This document shows positions 19,297 through 28,867 of a DNA stretch of 64,000 bases, piece after piece (positions within the stretch are counted from its first letter, which is position 1; each line of letters opens with the position of its first letter). The DNA comes from Siphonobacter sp. SORGH_AS_0500. GTDB taxonomy: Bacteria; Bacteroidota; Bacteroidia; Cytophagales; Spirosomataceae. The translations under genes were made by a program, and so were the position numbers. The notes beneath the pieces were generated by a model. The model saw only the letters and a program-made list of their open reading frames with translations, was not told the origin of the DNA and searched no databases. The stretch is from NCBI RefSeq assembly GCF_002838835.1, contig NZ_NHPP01000006.1, forward strand, positions 1-64,000, read 5' to 3'.

Positions 19297-19992
19297 ATGC
19301 TTCAACAGTATCCTCATGATAACCGCGTATTGGTCGCCACCGATTGTATCATCTTTGGCTTTGATGGAGAAGATTTAAAAGTCTTGCTCATCAAACGAAA
19401 TTTTGAGCCCGAGAAAGGCAAGTGGTCGTTAATGGGAGGTTTTCTGAATGAGAACGAGGATCTTGAAGTAGGAGCAAAGCGTATTCTGCACGAATTAACA
19501 GGGTTGGAGAACGTCTACATGGAGCAATTGCAGGCTTTTGGAGAAGTGAAGCGTGATCCGGTAGAAAGGACAGTCTCTGTGAGTTTTTACGCCCTCATTA
19601 ATATTCATGACCACGATACCGAGCTAGCCCGTGCAAACAATGCCTACTGGGTAAGTCTGGATAAAAAACCTTCACTCATTTTCGACCATGATCGAATGGT
19701 AACGATGGCCTTGCAACGGCTTCGTTACAAAGCCGCCTTACACCCGATTGGCTTTGAATTATTACCCGAAAAATTCACCATTCCCCAGCTCCAGCGTCTA
19801 TACGAAGCCATCTACAGTAACACGTTCGACCGACGGAATTTTAGTCGTAAAATTTTGTCTACCAAGCTTTTACTGGATACCGGAGAGAAGAACGAGCAGG
19901 GGGCTACTAAAAAAGCCATTCTGTATCGGCTGGATCAGGAGCGGTATCAGCGGCAATTCAATGCGTTCCTGAATTTTATCTCTGACTTTTAA
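19297..19992 (+). CDS. araR: Nudix-family transcriptional regulator of arabinose use (AraR-type)
   Basis: This 231-residue cytoplasmic regulator has an N-terminal Nudix-fold domain (about residues 1-140) and a C-terminal winged-helix DNA-binding domain (about 150-231, with FTIPQLQRLYEAIY and the RKIL helix). The Nudix box is degenerate: where a hydrolase has REUxEExG, this protein has RILHELTG, so the metal-binding glutamates are missing and catalysis is unlikely. That is the pattern of NrtR- and AraR-type sensors. A Nudix regulator of this design controls L-arabinose genes in Bacteroides, and here it sits between the arabinanase and araB, which supports the name. An ATG 45 bases upstream is open, but it lies inside a candidate operator, so the later start is preferred. 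Confidence 0.88.
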   Translation: MLQQYPHDNRVLVATDCIIFGFDGEDLKVLLIKRNFEPEKGKWSLMGGFLNENEDLEVGAKRILHELTGLENVYMEQLQAFGEVKRDPVERTVSVSFYALINIHDHDTELARANNAYWVSLDKKPSLIFDHDRMVTMALQRLRYKAALHPIGFELLPEKFTIPQLQRLYEAIYSNTFDRRNFSRKILSTKLLLDTGEKNEQGATKKAILYRLDQERYQRQFNAFLNFISDF

Positions 19993-20039
19993 GGTCATTT
20001 GAAATAAATGTAGTCTTTGACTAATGAAATACTTAGAAT

Positions 20040-20054
20040 GTGTCAGCTTAACAC
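20040..20054. promoter_or_regulatory. Candidate AraR operator before araB
   Basis: GTGTCAGCTTAACAC (GTGT-N7-ACAC, preceded by AAT) ends 12 bases before the araB ATG. It matches the dyad before araR in half-sites, spacing and left flank. Binding here would block araB transcription or translation start. Confidence 0.45.
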
Positions 20055-20066
20055 TTTAAATGAATA

Positions 20067-21731
20067 ATGGCAGCAAAATACGTGATTGGCGTTGATTATG
20101 GGACCGATTCAGTACGATCACTCGTGTTGAATGCTCAAACGGGAGAAGAAATCGGAACCGCCGTTTATGAGTACCCTCGCTGGAAACAGGGTCTGTACTG
20201 CGATGCCCCGCATTCGCAGTTCCGCCAGCATCCGCTCGACTACCTCGAAGGGCTGGAATATACCATCAAGGAAGCCTTGAAAGGAGCTTCCGAAGAAGTG
20301 CGTCAGAACGTCGTAGGAATCTCCGTAGATACTACAGGCTCAACGCCCGGCCCGGTCGATGAAAATGGAACTCCACTGGCTTTATTACCCGAATTTGCAG
20401 AGAATCCAAACGGAATGTTTATTCTCTGGAAAGATCATACGGCGAATAAAGAAGCCCAGGAAATCAACGATTTAGCTCACTCCTGGGACCCTGACTTCAC
20501 TAAATACGTTGGTGGCATTTATTCTTCCGAATGGTTCTGGTCAAAAATTCTGCGAACGCTGCGGGTCGATGAGCAAGTAAGAGAAAAAGCCTTTTCCTGG
20601 ATTGAACATTGTGACTGGGTATCCGCCGTTTTGACGGGTAACACCAACCCCTTAACCCTAAAACGCAGTCGTTGTGCGGCGGGCCATAAAGCTCTCTGGC
20701 ACGAAGACTTCGATGGCCTGCCTTCCGAAGAATTCCTGACGAAGCTCGATCCCTTACTAAGTGGCCTTCGGGATCGGTTATTCCAGGATACTTATACTTC
20801 AGATGAAGCCATGGGCCAAATCTCTAAGGAATGGGCTGAAAAACTGGGCATTTCCGATCAGGCGATCATCGGCGTAGGAGCGTTCGATGCTCACATGGGT
20901 GCCGTGGGGGGAACCATTGAAGCGTATTCGCTTTGTAAAGTGATCGGAACGTCTACTTGCGATATGCTCGTAGCACCAACCGAAGAAATAGGCAATCTGC
21001 TCGTTCGCGGCATTTGCGGACAGGTGGATGGTTCTGTTATTCCCGGCATGTTGGGCATGGAAGCTGGGATGTCAGCCTATGGTGACATCTATGCCTGGTT
21101 ACAACGTCTGGTGCTGCAACCCGTGCGGGAATTACTCGGCGAGGAAGCCGCTGAAACCATCCGCAAGCAATTAATCCCGCATTTATCGGAAAAAGCGATT
21201 CAGTTACCCTTGACTGAAAATGATCCCGTGGCTATTGATTGGTTCAATGGTCGTCGCACGCCGGATGCCAATCACACGCTGAAAGGAGCCATCATGGGTC
21301 TGAATCTGGGCAGTGATACTGCTCGGGTATTTAAAGCTCTGGTAGAAGCGACGGCTTACGGTTCGAAAAATATCGTGGATCGTTTTGTGAATGAAGGCGT
21401 CCCCATCAAACAGGTCATTGCCATTGGTGGTGTGGCCCGGAAGTCTGCTTTTGCGATGCAAACGCTGGCGAACGTCCTGGATATGCCGATCAAAATTGCC
21501 AAGTCTGATCAGGCTTGTGCGTTGGGAGCAGCCATGTTTGCTTCCGTAGCGGCAGGTGTTCATGCAAACGTAGGCGAAGCCCAGGCGGCGATGTCTTCTG
21601 GCTTTGATGCGATTTATGAACCGCAACCTGAAAAGGTAGAAGTCTATAAAAAGCTCTATCAGAAATTCCTGGATTTAGGTCACTTTGTGGAGTTTGGGAA
21701 AGAAGAACCCGCCTTATTGGGACACGCTTAA
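20067..21731 (+). CDS. araB: L-ribulokinase
   Basis: AraB phosphorylates L-ribulose to L-ribulose 5-phosphate with ATP in the cytoplasm. The 554-residue protein has the FGGY-kinase design: the N-terminal phosphate loop VIGVDYGTDSVRS (about residues 5-17), a DTTGSTPGPVD segment (about 88-98), ILWKDHTA, and the C-terminal ATP-binding region with AIGGVARKSAF (about 451-461). The pattern and length fit long-form AraB ribulokinases rather than xylulokinases. It is the first of four ara genes read in the same direction. Confidence 0.96.
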   Translation: MAAKYVIGVDYGTDSVRSLVLNAQTGEEIGTAVYEYPRWKQGLYCDAPHSQFRQHPLDYLEGLEYTIKEALKGASEEVRQNVVGISVDTTGSTPGPVDENGTPLALLPEFAENPNGMFILWKDHTANKEAQEINDLAHSWDPDFTKYVGGIYSSEWFWSKILRTLRVDEQVREKAFSWIEHCDWVSAVLTGNTNPLTLKRSRCAAGHKALWHEDFDGLPSEEFLTKLDPLLSGLRDRLFQDTYTSDEAMGQISKEWAEKLGISDQAIIGVGAFDAHMGAVGGTIEAYSLCKVIGTSTCDMLVAPTEEIGNLLVRGICGQVDGSVIPGMLGMEAGMSAYGDIYAWLQRLVLQPVRELLGEEAAETIRKQLIPHLSEKAIQLPLTENDPVAIDWFNGRRTPDANHTLKGAIMGLNLGSDTARVFKALVEATAYGSKNIVDRFVNEGVPIKQVIAIGGVARKSAFAMQTLANVLDMPIKIAKSDQACALGAAMFASVAAGVHANVGEAQAAMSSGFDAIYEPQPEKVEVYKKLYQKFLDLGHFVEFGKEEPALLGHA

Positions 21732-21835
21732 AAGGCGTTTAGGAGGATTGCCAATAAAACGCGGATTCCTGAGAAAAACGTCTGTGACGCTGGGCATTGA
21801 AAACGCCTTTTTCCAGCGACGCAGTCGCGGAAGAA

Positions 21836-21869
21836 GCTCTTTCGGATTTGCAATCCGAAAGCCATCTGT
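21836..21869 (+). repeat. REP-like palindromic element between araB and araA
   Basis: GCTCTTTCGGATT-n-AATCCGAAAGCC followed by ATCTGT is one copy of the repeat family found on both sides of the RAYT remnant (47978, 48134, 51067 and, inverted, 48914). Here it sits between two operon genes and may shape mRNA ends or stability. The surrounding gap (21732-21949) also has AAAAGGCGTTT and AAACGCCTTTT arms about 60 bases apart. Confidence 0.8.
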
Positions 21870-21949
21870 CAGGGATTTGTAACTCCGAAACAGCATAAAA
21901 ATTGCAACGATTTACTTAATTAATAAACTGATTTTCAGTAATCAAGATC

Positions 21950-23434
21950 ATGCTCGATTTAAAACAGTTTGAGGTCTGGTTCGTAACGGGTAGCCAGCAT
22001 TTATACGGAGAAGAAACACTCCGTCAGGTAGATGAACATTCCAAAACCATTGCCGAACATTTAAATGCTTCTCTTCCGGTGCGGGTCGTTTTCAAGCCCG
22101 TTGTTAAAACTACCGAAGAAATCTACCGCATCGTTCAGGATGCCAACGTAGCTCCTAATTGTGCGGGCATTATTACCTGGATGCACACCTTTTCTCCAGC
22201 AAAAATGTGGATTCTGGGTCTGAAAGCTCTTCAGAAACCCATGTTGCACCTGCACACGCAGTTCAACCGCGATATCCCCTGGAGTAGTATCGACATGGAC
22301 TTCATGAACCTGAACCAGTCTGCTCACGGCGACCGCGAATTCGGTTTCATCATGTCGCGGATGCGGATGAATCGTAAAGTAGTAGTGGGACACTGGCAGC
22401 AGGAAGACGTGATTCAAAAAATCAGCGTTTGGGCTCGGGTATCGGTAGCTCGTTACGAAATGCAAGGCATGAAAGTCGTTCGTTTTGGCGACAACATGCG
22501 ATATGTAGCCGTAACGGAGGGTAACAAAGTATCCGCTGAAATGACCTTTGGGTATTCGGTGAATACCCACGGGATTGGTGATCTGGTTCAAGTCGTTAAT
22601 CAAATCTCCGACGCTGAAATTGATCGTTTGATTTCGGAGTACGAAGACGAATATAAAGTAGCTGCTTCGTTACGTCAGGATGGAGAATTCCGTCAGTCCC
22701 TTCGCGAAGCTGCTCGTATTGAGTTAGGCATGAAGGCCTTCCTGGAAGATGGAAACTACAAAGCCTATACGGATACCTTCGAAGATTTGCACGGCATGGC
22801 TCAGTTGCCCGGCATTGCCTCGCAACGTCTGATGGCGGCGGGTTACGGGTTTGGTGGCGAAGGCGACTGGAAAACGGCGGCCATGGTTCGTACCATGAAA
22901 ACGATGGCAAGTGGCTTGAAAGGGGGTAACTCCTTTATGGAAGATTATACCTATCACTTCAGTCCTGGTAACAACCTCGTGTTGGGCTCACACATGCTGG
23001 AAATCTGTCCTTCTATCGCGGATGGTCAGGCTTCCTGTGAGATTCACCCGCTGGGCATTGGTGGCAAGGCTGATCCTGTACGTCTGGTATTTAACGCAGC
23101 CGGTGGCCCCGCTCTGAACGTGTCTGTTATCGACGTAGGAAACCGTTTCCGGATTCTGGTAAACGAGGTAGAAGCCGTGGCAGCTCAGGAGGAATTACCT
23201 AAGTTACCCGTAGCCCGTGTACTCTGGAAACCCCAGCCGGATATGCAAACGGGCTGTGCGGCCTGGATTTTGGCCGGTGGAGCTCACCACACGGTGTACA
23301 GCCAAAACCTGACGACCGAATACATCGAGGACTTCGCCGATATGTTTGGTACCGAACTGGTGGTAATCGATAAAGATACCAATCTGCGTCAGCTGAAGAA
23401 TGAACTTCGCTGGAATGATGTAAGCTATAAGTAG
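21950..23434 (+). CDS. araA: L-arabinose isomerase
   Basis: AraA converts L-arabinose to L-ribulose using Mn2+, in the cytoplasm. The 494-residue length is normal. The start [17 protein letters not shown] is characteristic, followed by the [18 protein letters not shown] segment (about residues 72-89) and the [12 protein letters not shown] substrate region. Later, [20 protein letters not shown] and [10 protein letters not shown] carry the metal-binding glutamate and histidine positions known for the family. It lies 218 bases after araB with a REP-like element between. Confidence 0.97.
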   Translation: MLDLKQFEVWFVTGSQHLYGEETLRQVDEHSKTIAEHLNASLPVRVVFKPVVKTTEEIYRIVQDANVAPNCAGIITWMHTFSPAKMWILGLKALQKPMLHLHTQFNRDIPWSSIDMDFMNLNQSAHGDREFGFIMSRMRMNRKVVVGHWQQEDVIQKISVWARVSVARYEMQGMKVVRFGDNMRYVAVTEGNKVSAEMTFGYSVNTHGIGDLVQVVNQISDAEIDRLISEYEDEYKVAASLRQDGEFRQSLREAARIELGMKAFLEDGNYKAYTDTFEDLHGMAQLPGIASQRLMAAGYGFGGEGDWKTAAMVRTMKTMASGLKGGNSFMEDYTYHFSPGNNLVLGSHMLEICPSIADGQASCEIHPLGIGGKADPVRLVFNAAGGPALNVSVIDVGNRFRILVNEVEAVAAQEELPKLPVARVLWKPQPDMQTGCAAWILAGGAHHTVYSQNLTTEYIEDFADMFGTELVVIDKDTNLRQLKNELRWNDVSYK

Positions 23435-23435
23435 T

Positions 23436-23523
23436 ATCCAGCCAGCTTTTGCTGGCAGCATTACTTGAAGTAATAAAGTTATGAAGAAGAAAGGGGTGGG
23501 CTGCCAGCGAAAAGGCTGGCAGC
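23436..23523. repeat. Paired GCTGGCAGC hairpins between araA and araD
   Basis: Two GC-rich palindromes about 40 bases apart, CCAGC-n-GCTGG (23439-23454) and GCTGCCAGC-GAAAAG-GCTGGCAGC (about 23500-23523), lie in opposite relation as in bacterial REP pairs. Neither has a T-run. They probably act as 3' mRNA stabilisers or partial terminators inside the ara operon. Confidence 0.65.
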
Positions 23524-23587
23524 GGCATTCCTAAGCCGAAGGACTGATCAAAATATTCAGCAATAACATTTAAAACTCCCCATTGGT

Positions 23588-24289
23588 ATGAGTTATAAAA
23601 GTCTAAAAGAGGAGTGTTACGAAGCAAACATGATGCTTCCCAAACTGAATCTCGTGGTTTTTACCTTCGGTAATGCCTCGGTGGTGGATCGGGAAAAAGG
23701 TGTGTTTGCCATCAAGCCCTCCGGTGTCCCCTACGAATTTCTGAAACCTGAAGACATCGTCATCTGTGATTATGAAGCTCAGGTGGTGGAAGGAACCAAG
23801 CGTCCTTCTTCCGATACCAAAACCCACGCCGTGCTTTTCAAACACTGGGAGAACATTGGCGGCATCGTGCACACGCACAGCATGTACGCTACCGCCTGGG
23901 CTCAGGCTCAGCTTGATATTCCCATCCTCGGAACTACCCACGCCGACCACCTCACCACGGACATTCCCTGTGCTCCGCCCATGGAAGACGAGATGATTAA
24001 GGGTAACTACGAATACGAAACGGGTTTTCAGGTGTTGAATGAGTTTGAGCGTCGTCAGCTTTCGTATGAAGAAGTAGAGATGATCCTTCTCGGTAATCAC
24101 GCTCCCTTTACCTGGGGAAAAACGGCAGAAAAAGCGGTTTACAACGCCGGTGTTCTCGAAGCCGTTGCTCAAATGGCCTATCTGTCCTGCACGCTTCGCC
24201 CAGACGTTCCCCGACTGAAACAAACCCTGATTGACAAGCACTTTTTCCGTAAGCATGGCAAAGATGCCTATTATGGTCAAGGCTGTTAG
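23588..24289 (+). CDS. araD: L-ribulose-5-phosphate 4-epimerase
   Basis: AraD converts L-ribulose 5-phosphate to D-xylulose 5-phosphate by a Zn2+-dependent retro-aldol reaction, linking arabinose to the pentose phosphate pathway. This 233-residue class II aldolase-fold protein aligns without gaps to the known catalytic positions of the E. coli enzyme: Asp76, the zinc ligands His95 and His97 in VHTHSMYATAW, and His171 in LGNHAPFTWG. The N-terminal GNASVVD phosphate-binding loop (about residues 28-35) is present. The start at MSYKSLKEEC follows a CCCATTGGT leader. Confidence 0.97.
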   Translation: MSYKSLKEECYEANMMLPKLNLVVFTFGNASVVDREKGVFAIKPSGVPYEFLKPEDIVICDYEAQVVEGTKRPSSDTKTHAVLFKHWENIGGIVHTHSMYATAWAQAQLDIPILGTTHADHLTTDIPCAPPMEDEMIKGNYEYETGFQVLNEFERRQLSYEEVEMILLGNHAPFTWGKTAEKAVYNAGVLEAVAQMAYLSCTLRPDVPRLKQTLIDKHFFRKHGKDAYYGQGC

Positions 24290-24333
24290 TTAAAAAGCAC
24301 TTATCTCTATCCTAACAAATCCTCTAAGCCTGC

Positions 24334-25992
24334 ATGATAACGCTGGGACTTGAATCCATTGACTACGCGATCTTCCTCATTTATTTCGTGATAGTGGCCG
24401 TTTACGGTTACTGGGTCTTCAAAAATAAAGGCAAACAAACCGCCGATTCCAAGGACTTCTTTTTGGCTGAAGGGTCACTTACGTGGTGGGCCATTGGCTC
24501 ATCTATTATCGCTTCCAACATTTCAGCAGAACAGTTCATTGGCATGAGCGGGCAGGCCTTTCAATTAGGGCTGGCTATTTCAGTGTACGAGTTAGCCGGA
24601 GCTTTCTCGCTGATTATCATCGCCATTTACTTCCTGCCCATGTATATCAAAAACAAGATATACACCATGCCGCAGTTTCTCCAGATTCGGTACGACGGGC
24701 GACTAGCAACGATCATGGCGGTGTTCTGGCTGTTACTGTACATTCTCGTTAACCTGACTTCCATCATTTACCTGGGAGCAATTAGTCTCGAAAAAATGAC
24801 GGGTTTTGGCTTCATGCCCTCCGCCATCTTCCTGACGGTCTTTGCCGTATTTATTACCTTGGGTGGGATGAAAGTAATCGGTTATACCGACGTTATTCAG
24901 GTGGTTTGTCTGGTAGTGGGTGGTTTAGCCACTACGTATCTGGCTCTGGATTTACTTTCGGATCGCGTAGGTACGGGTTCCGGTGTGCTGGAGGGATTAA
25001 GCCTGCTGAAAGAAAAGGCTGACAGCCACATGCACATGGTGTTTTCACCGGGGCAGTATAGCGTACACGACGGTCGCGGCGGGTTTATTGATGCCTATAA
25101 CCAGTTACCCGGTATGATGATGTTCATCATCGGCGGTCAGTGGATTGTGAACTTCAACTACTTTGGCTGTAACCAGTACATTACCCAGCGAGCTCTGGGT
25201 GCGGATCTGAGTACGGCCCGTAATGGTTTGCTTTTTGCTTCGTTTCTGAAAGTAATGATGCCTTTTATTGTGGTATTACCCGGTCTGGCGGCTTACGTAT
25301 TGTTTCAGGAAAACGCCGATCCGTCCATCGTTCAGGGAATTACCGAGGGGGGAATTGTGAAGCCTGATAACTCGTACCCCGTATTACTAAACTTATTACC
25401 CGCAGGTCTGAAAGGACTGGCGTTCGCGGCTCTGACGGCGGCTATTGTAGCCTCGCTGGCGGGAAAGGCAAACAGTATCTCCACCATTTACGTACTGGAC
25501 ATTCACAAGAAATTCTTCAATACTAATCTGGATGAGAAGCAAACCGTTTGGCTGGGTCGGGTTTCTATTGTGGTTGCTTTTGGTATCGCGTTAATCCTGA
25601 GTCCTTTGCTGCGGAATTTCGGTCAGGGTTTTGAGTACATTCAGGAGTATACTGGCTTCATTTCTCCGGGTATTCTGGCGATTTTCCTATTAGGTTTCTT
25701 CTGGAAAAAAGCGACTACCAATGGAGCTCTAGTATCGGCCCTGTTGAGTATTCCTTTGTCCACGCTGTTCAAATACCAGGCTCCTGATATGCCTTTCCTG
25801 AACCGCATGGGTACCGTATTCTGGATTTGCGTAGTCGTTCACGTAGCGATTAGCTTATTCGAATCCAAAGGCAAAGACAACCCCAAAGCCTTTATGGTGG
25901 AATCCAACTGGTTCAAGGTATCCACGCCCTTCCTGATCGGAGCCCTAACCATCACAGGCCTGATTCTGACAATTTACGGAGTCTTCTATTAG
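24334..25992 (+). CDS. Sodium/sugar symporter (SSS family), likely arabinose importer
   Basis: A 552-residue inner-membrane protein with about 14 hydrophobic helices, typical of the solute:sodium symporter (SGLT) family. The first helices carry DFFLAEGSLTWWAIGSSIIASNISAEQFIGM (about residues 41-72), the classic Na+-coupling and substrate region, and a central GGQWIVNFNYFGCNQYITQRAL segment (about 268-289) is the sugar-binding helix pattern. Its place directly after araD, 44 bases downstream, makes L-arabinose the likely substrate. In Bacteroides an SSS-family AraP has the same role, but the ligand here is inferred. Confidence 0.9.
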   Translation: MITLGLESIDYAIFLIYFVIVAVYGYWVFKNKGKQTADSKDFFLAEGSLTWWAIGSSIIASNISAEQFIGMSGQAFQLGLAISVYELAGAFSLIIIAIYFLPMYIKNKIYTMPQFLQIRYDGRLATIMAVFWLLLYILVNLTSIIYLGAISLEKMTGFGFMPSAIFLTVFAVFITLGGMKVIGYTDVIQVVCLVVGGLATTYLALDLLSDRVGTGSGVLEGLSLLKEKADSHMHMVFSPGQYSVHDGRGGFIDAYNQLPGMMMFIIGGQWIVNFNYFGCNQYITQRALGADLSTARNGLLFASFLKVMMPFIVVLPGLAAYVLFQENADPSIVQGITEGGIVKPDNSYPVLLNLLPAGLKGLAFAALTAAIVASLAGKANSISTIYVLDIHKKFFNTNLDEKQTVWLGRVSIVVAFGIALILSPLLRNFGQGFEYIQEYTGFISPGILAIFLLGFFWKKATTNGALVSALLSIPLSTLFKYQAPDMPFLNRMGTVFWICVVVHVAISLFESKGKDNPKAFMVESNWFKVSTPFLIGALTITGLILTIYGVFY

Positions 25993-26030
25993 TTGTCAAT
26001 TGTTGGTTTACCGTTTTCAGTTAGTTAAAA

Positions 26031-26102
26031 TTAACTACAGAGTTCCTCAGAGTTATAACACAGAGTAACACTGTGCATAACTCTGAGGAACTCTGTGGTT
26101 AA
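26031..26102. repeat. Long near-perfect inverted repeat (26-base arms)
   Basis: Arms at 26031-26056 and 26077-26102 pair along 26 bases with a single T/G position. Twenty bases (26037-26056 with 26077-26096) are perfect. The 20-base centre contains a second small stem, CACAG / CTGTG. Copies of a GAAAACGGTAAAC-type repeat lie on both sides in opposite orientation (about 26002-26025 and 26150-26180). This may be a small mobile non-coding element or a strong RNA stem between the symporter and HAD genes. Confidence 0.85.
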
Positions 26103-26189
26103 GTACGGTAGGCCATGTACAGGATTAAGATTTCATTATTAACGTCCACAGAAAACGGTAAACAGCCAACTGAAAACTACCTTTGCCTC

Positions 26190-26846
26190 ATGAAAAAGAA
26201 AGCTTTAATCTTCGATATGGATGGGACGATGGTGGATAATATGATGGTTCACCACCACGCCTGGCAGTCGAAACTGGCCGAGGTAGGGAAGGAGTTGACC
26301 CTGGAGGAGGTCATTGCTACCTGCCACGGCATGAACGATGATATTCTGGTACGGATTTTCGGTGATCAGTATACGTTTGAAGAAAGAGATCGTATTTCAG
26401 CGGAGAAAGAAGCCCGGTATCGGGAGATATTCCTGGAGCAGCTTCTCCTCATTGACGGCTTACCCGAGTTACTGGCGAAAGCCGCAGAGCTGAATATTCC
26501 AATGGGCATTGGCACGGCGGCCCGCTACGAAAACGTGGATTATGTGCTCGATAACCTCAACATCCGGCACTACTTCAAAGCCATCGTTTGCGACCGCGAT
26601 GTCAAGAAAGGCAAGCCTGACCCGAGCGTATTTTTTCAGGTAGCTCAGACGCTGGGCGTGGAGCCGGAAGCCTGTCTGGTATTCGAAGATTCTCCCACGG
26701 GAGCCCGCACGGCCTTCAACGCGGGTATGGAAGCCATCATCCTGACCACCACGCACAAAGCCGAAGAATTCGAAACCTTTACCAGTGTTCGTAAATGCGT
26801 GAAAGATTATACGGAGATTGATTTGGAAGAGGAATTGGCGAAGTAA
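26190..26846 (+). CDS. HAD superfamily phosphatase/phosphomutase (beta-PGM-like)
   Basis: A 218-residue soluble HAD hydrolase. The start at MKKKALIFDMDGTM is chosen because an upstream ATG at 26115 adds residues encoded by a dispersed repeat. Motif I is FDMDGT (nucleophile Asp9, acid/base Asp11), motif II is GIGTA (about residue 104), motif III the lysine in KKGKPDP, and motif IV VFEDSPTG (about 169-176). The helical cap between motifs I and II matches the beta-phosphoglucomutase/sugar-phosphatase branch. It follows the ara genes and may remove stray sugar phosphates, but substrate and membership in the arabinose system are inferred. Confidence 0.82.
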   Translation: MKKKALIFDMDGTMVDNMMVHHHAWQSKLAEVGKELTLEEVIATCHGMNDDILVRIFGDQYTFEERDRISAEKEARYREIFLEQLLLIDGLPELLAKAAELNIPMGIGTAARYENVDYVLDNLNIRHYFKAIVCDRDVKKGKPDPSVFFQVAQTLGVEPEACLVFEDSPTGARTAFNAGMEAIILTTTHKAEEFETFTSVRKCVKDYTEIDLEEELAK

Positions 26847-27032
26847 GAAAAACGCTTTTGGGAGGTTCCTCATTTAAATTCTAAACCTTGGTACTTCTTA
26901 TTCAATAAGTAAAGATCGAATTCCCTAATTTATGAATTTAAAATTATAGCATAGGGATTAATCTAAATTACTATCCCAGTTGCTGACAACCTGCTTAAAT
27001 CAAATGGATTGACGAGTATTAGATCATTCAAT

Positions 27033-27071
27033 GACAAAGAGCTACTTCAAGACAAGAGGCAGCTCTTTGTC
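27033..27071 (-). terminator. Hairpin at the end of the restriction operon
   Basis: GACAAAGAGCT (27033-27043) and AGCTCTTTGTC (27061-27071) are perfect 11-base arms with a 17-base loop, just beyond the stop of the DUF262 gene. There is no strong T-run on the minus strand, so it is a weak terminator or 3' stabiliser. The rest of the 26847-27076 gap shows no gene. Confidence 0.5.
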
Positions 27072-27076
27072 GTTAA

Positions 27077-28836
27077 TCAACTTTTTAACATCAAAAACGC
27101 ATCTTTAATGACCAGAGCAATTTTTTGTCGGCGAAGCATTAGAAAATCAGTATACGAAAGCGTTTCCCAATTTTCGGGTAAGGCGTGCCAATAAGCCATT
27201 TTTTCCTGTTCCTGCGTAGTGAGTCGACTTATGTATGCAGGTAAATATCCGGCTGGATGCGTATCCGCAATGGAGATGTTATCACTCCATTCAACCAATG
27301 CATAATTGGCTATCTGGTTCGTATCCCGCTTTTCTGTGACACCATTCCGCTGCAACCAGGCTTTGGGAAAGAGGTGATGCCGTTCCAAGGCTGATTTTTT
27401 ACTTTTCAGCCCTTCCTGTAACAGGTCAGAAACCTTGAGTTTTGAGAATAAGCCATACGCATCCAAGATGTAGAGGGACGCATAATAGGCGTATAATGAT
27501 GGACTTTGAGAAGACGAGGTAGCCAAATCCAGCGGCAGGGTTTTATCCCAGAAATCGTTCGTCAGTTTACTATCGATGATTTCATCCAATGCCATCCGGA
27601 AACCTTCCGCATCGGTGATGCTACGCAAGCGGGTCAGGTCTCCTTCCATCATGGATTCTGGCGAACCCGTATACCGTCCGGTCAGAGATGACATGAAAAA
27701 CCAGCGGGCCATGAGTCGCTTGAGCTCGTAGAGTTCCATGCGGTACTCTTCCCGACCAATCAGGAAAAGTACGTACGCATACAGCAGATTGTTAGCCGAA
27801 CTGATGTAGTTGGCATGGGCGAACCCGGCCTGTTTAATGGCTTTGATGAACTCGTGCCAGTGTTGCAGATCAAGGGCTTTCGCTTGAGCGATTTTTAGCT
27901 TTTCAAACTGGCCGTCCCGACGCTCCGTGCTGAAATCACCCGAGTCAAGATCTTTGCCTCGTAAAATGCTGTATACATGCCTCAGAGCGGCCCGGTGAAA
28001 GGCTAGGCCAATGGATACCCGTAACAGCTGATCCGGATCGGGCTCAATGAGGTAGTTATACGGGGAGGGTGTGTTTCTACTGGGCAGTCGGCACTGTCGG
28101 CAAAATTCTTCCAACTCGCGTCGCCGTCTTCCCAGAATACGCTCATGAGCGTGAGAATAAAGTCGGCCTGATTGAGTTTCTTTCCCTGTGAATTGATACG
28201 AACAAACACGTCCGCGACTTGCTCTTCCGAAATCGTATGCGAAAGTTCCAGTGCCGAGAACGTGTAGTTTTCCAGGTTTTTCAGATCATTGATGATGCGT
28301 TTGATTCTCCGGATATCATCGCGACTGAGTTCTACGCTACTCTTTAATCGCTCAATGTATTCATCCATCACTTCGTCCAGATACGTATCCGGCTGCCAGA
28401 GCACCGAGATGTTCTGGATGTACCGCGGGTTTTTCTGAATGGAAGCGTCAGGAACTTCAAATTTCTCCTCTAGGGGATTGAAGGCAATCCGTATGGTAGC
28501 TTTGTCGTAATTCTCCCGGATGACTTCCTGTCCTTTCATCACGGCATACAGCGACGTTAACCGTTGTTGCCCATCGACAATCAGCAGATCGGGGTGTTTC
28601 TGTTTGTGATCCGTACCGATACCCTTGTGTCCACCCACATTGGCGTTGGCCCAGAACAGAAAATAGCCTACCGGATACCCTTTATACAGGCTATCAAAAA
28701 GATCACGAACTTTAGTATCAGGCCATACGAAAGGACGCTGTAAATCGGGTAAGCCAATGATGCCTAATTCTATTTGTCTAATTAGGGTACCCAAGGGATA
28801 AGGTACTTCTCTAAATACTTTTAATTCTTTTGCCAT
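27077..28836 (-). pseudogene. DUF262/DUF1524 (GmrSD-like) nuclease, frameshifted
   Basis: The gene encodes a defence nuclease of the GmrSD type. The N-terminal DUF262 half is read from 28836 and shows the nucleotide-binding VDGQQRLTSL motif (about residues 88-97) and DLQRPFVW. The C-terminal half has an HNH-like motif LERHHLFPKAWL with NQIANYALVEWSDN, as in DUF1524. The frame breaks near 28117: the first part would run out at 28003 with nonsense, while the continuation (EEFCRQCRLPSRN, then PDPDQLLRV) is open in the next frame to 27077. One missing base restores about 585 residues. It starts two bases after the restored HsdS stop, so it is the last gene of the type I operon. GmrSD enzymes cut modified phage DNA; specificity here is unknown. 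Confidence 0.87.
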
Positions 28837-28867
28837 GCTTATTCTCCAACAGTAACTTGACCGTTCA

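Noticed and set aside
23603-24280. 225-codon frame opposite araD
   Set aside because: Fully within araD, whose catalytic residues are all conserved; shadow frame.
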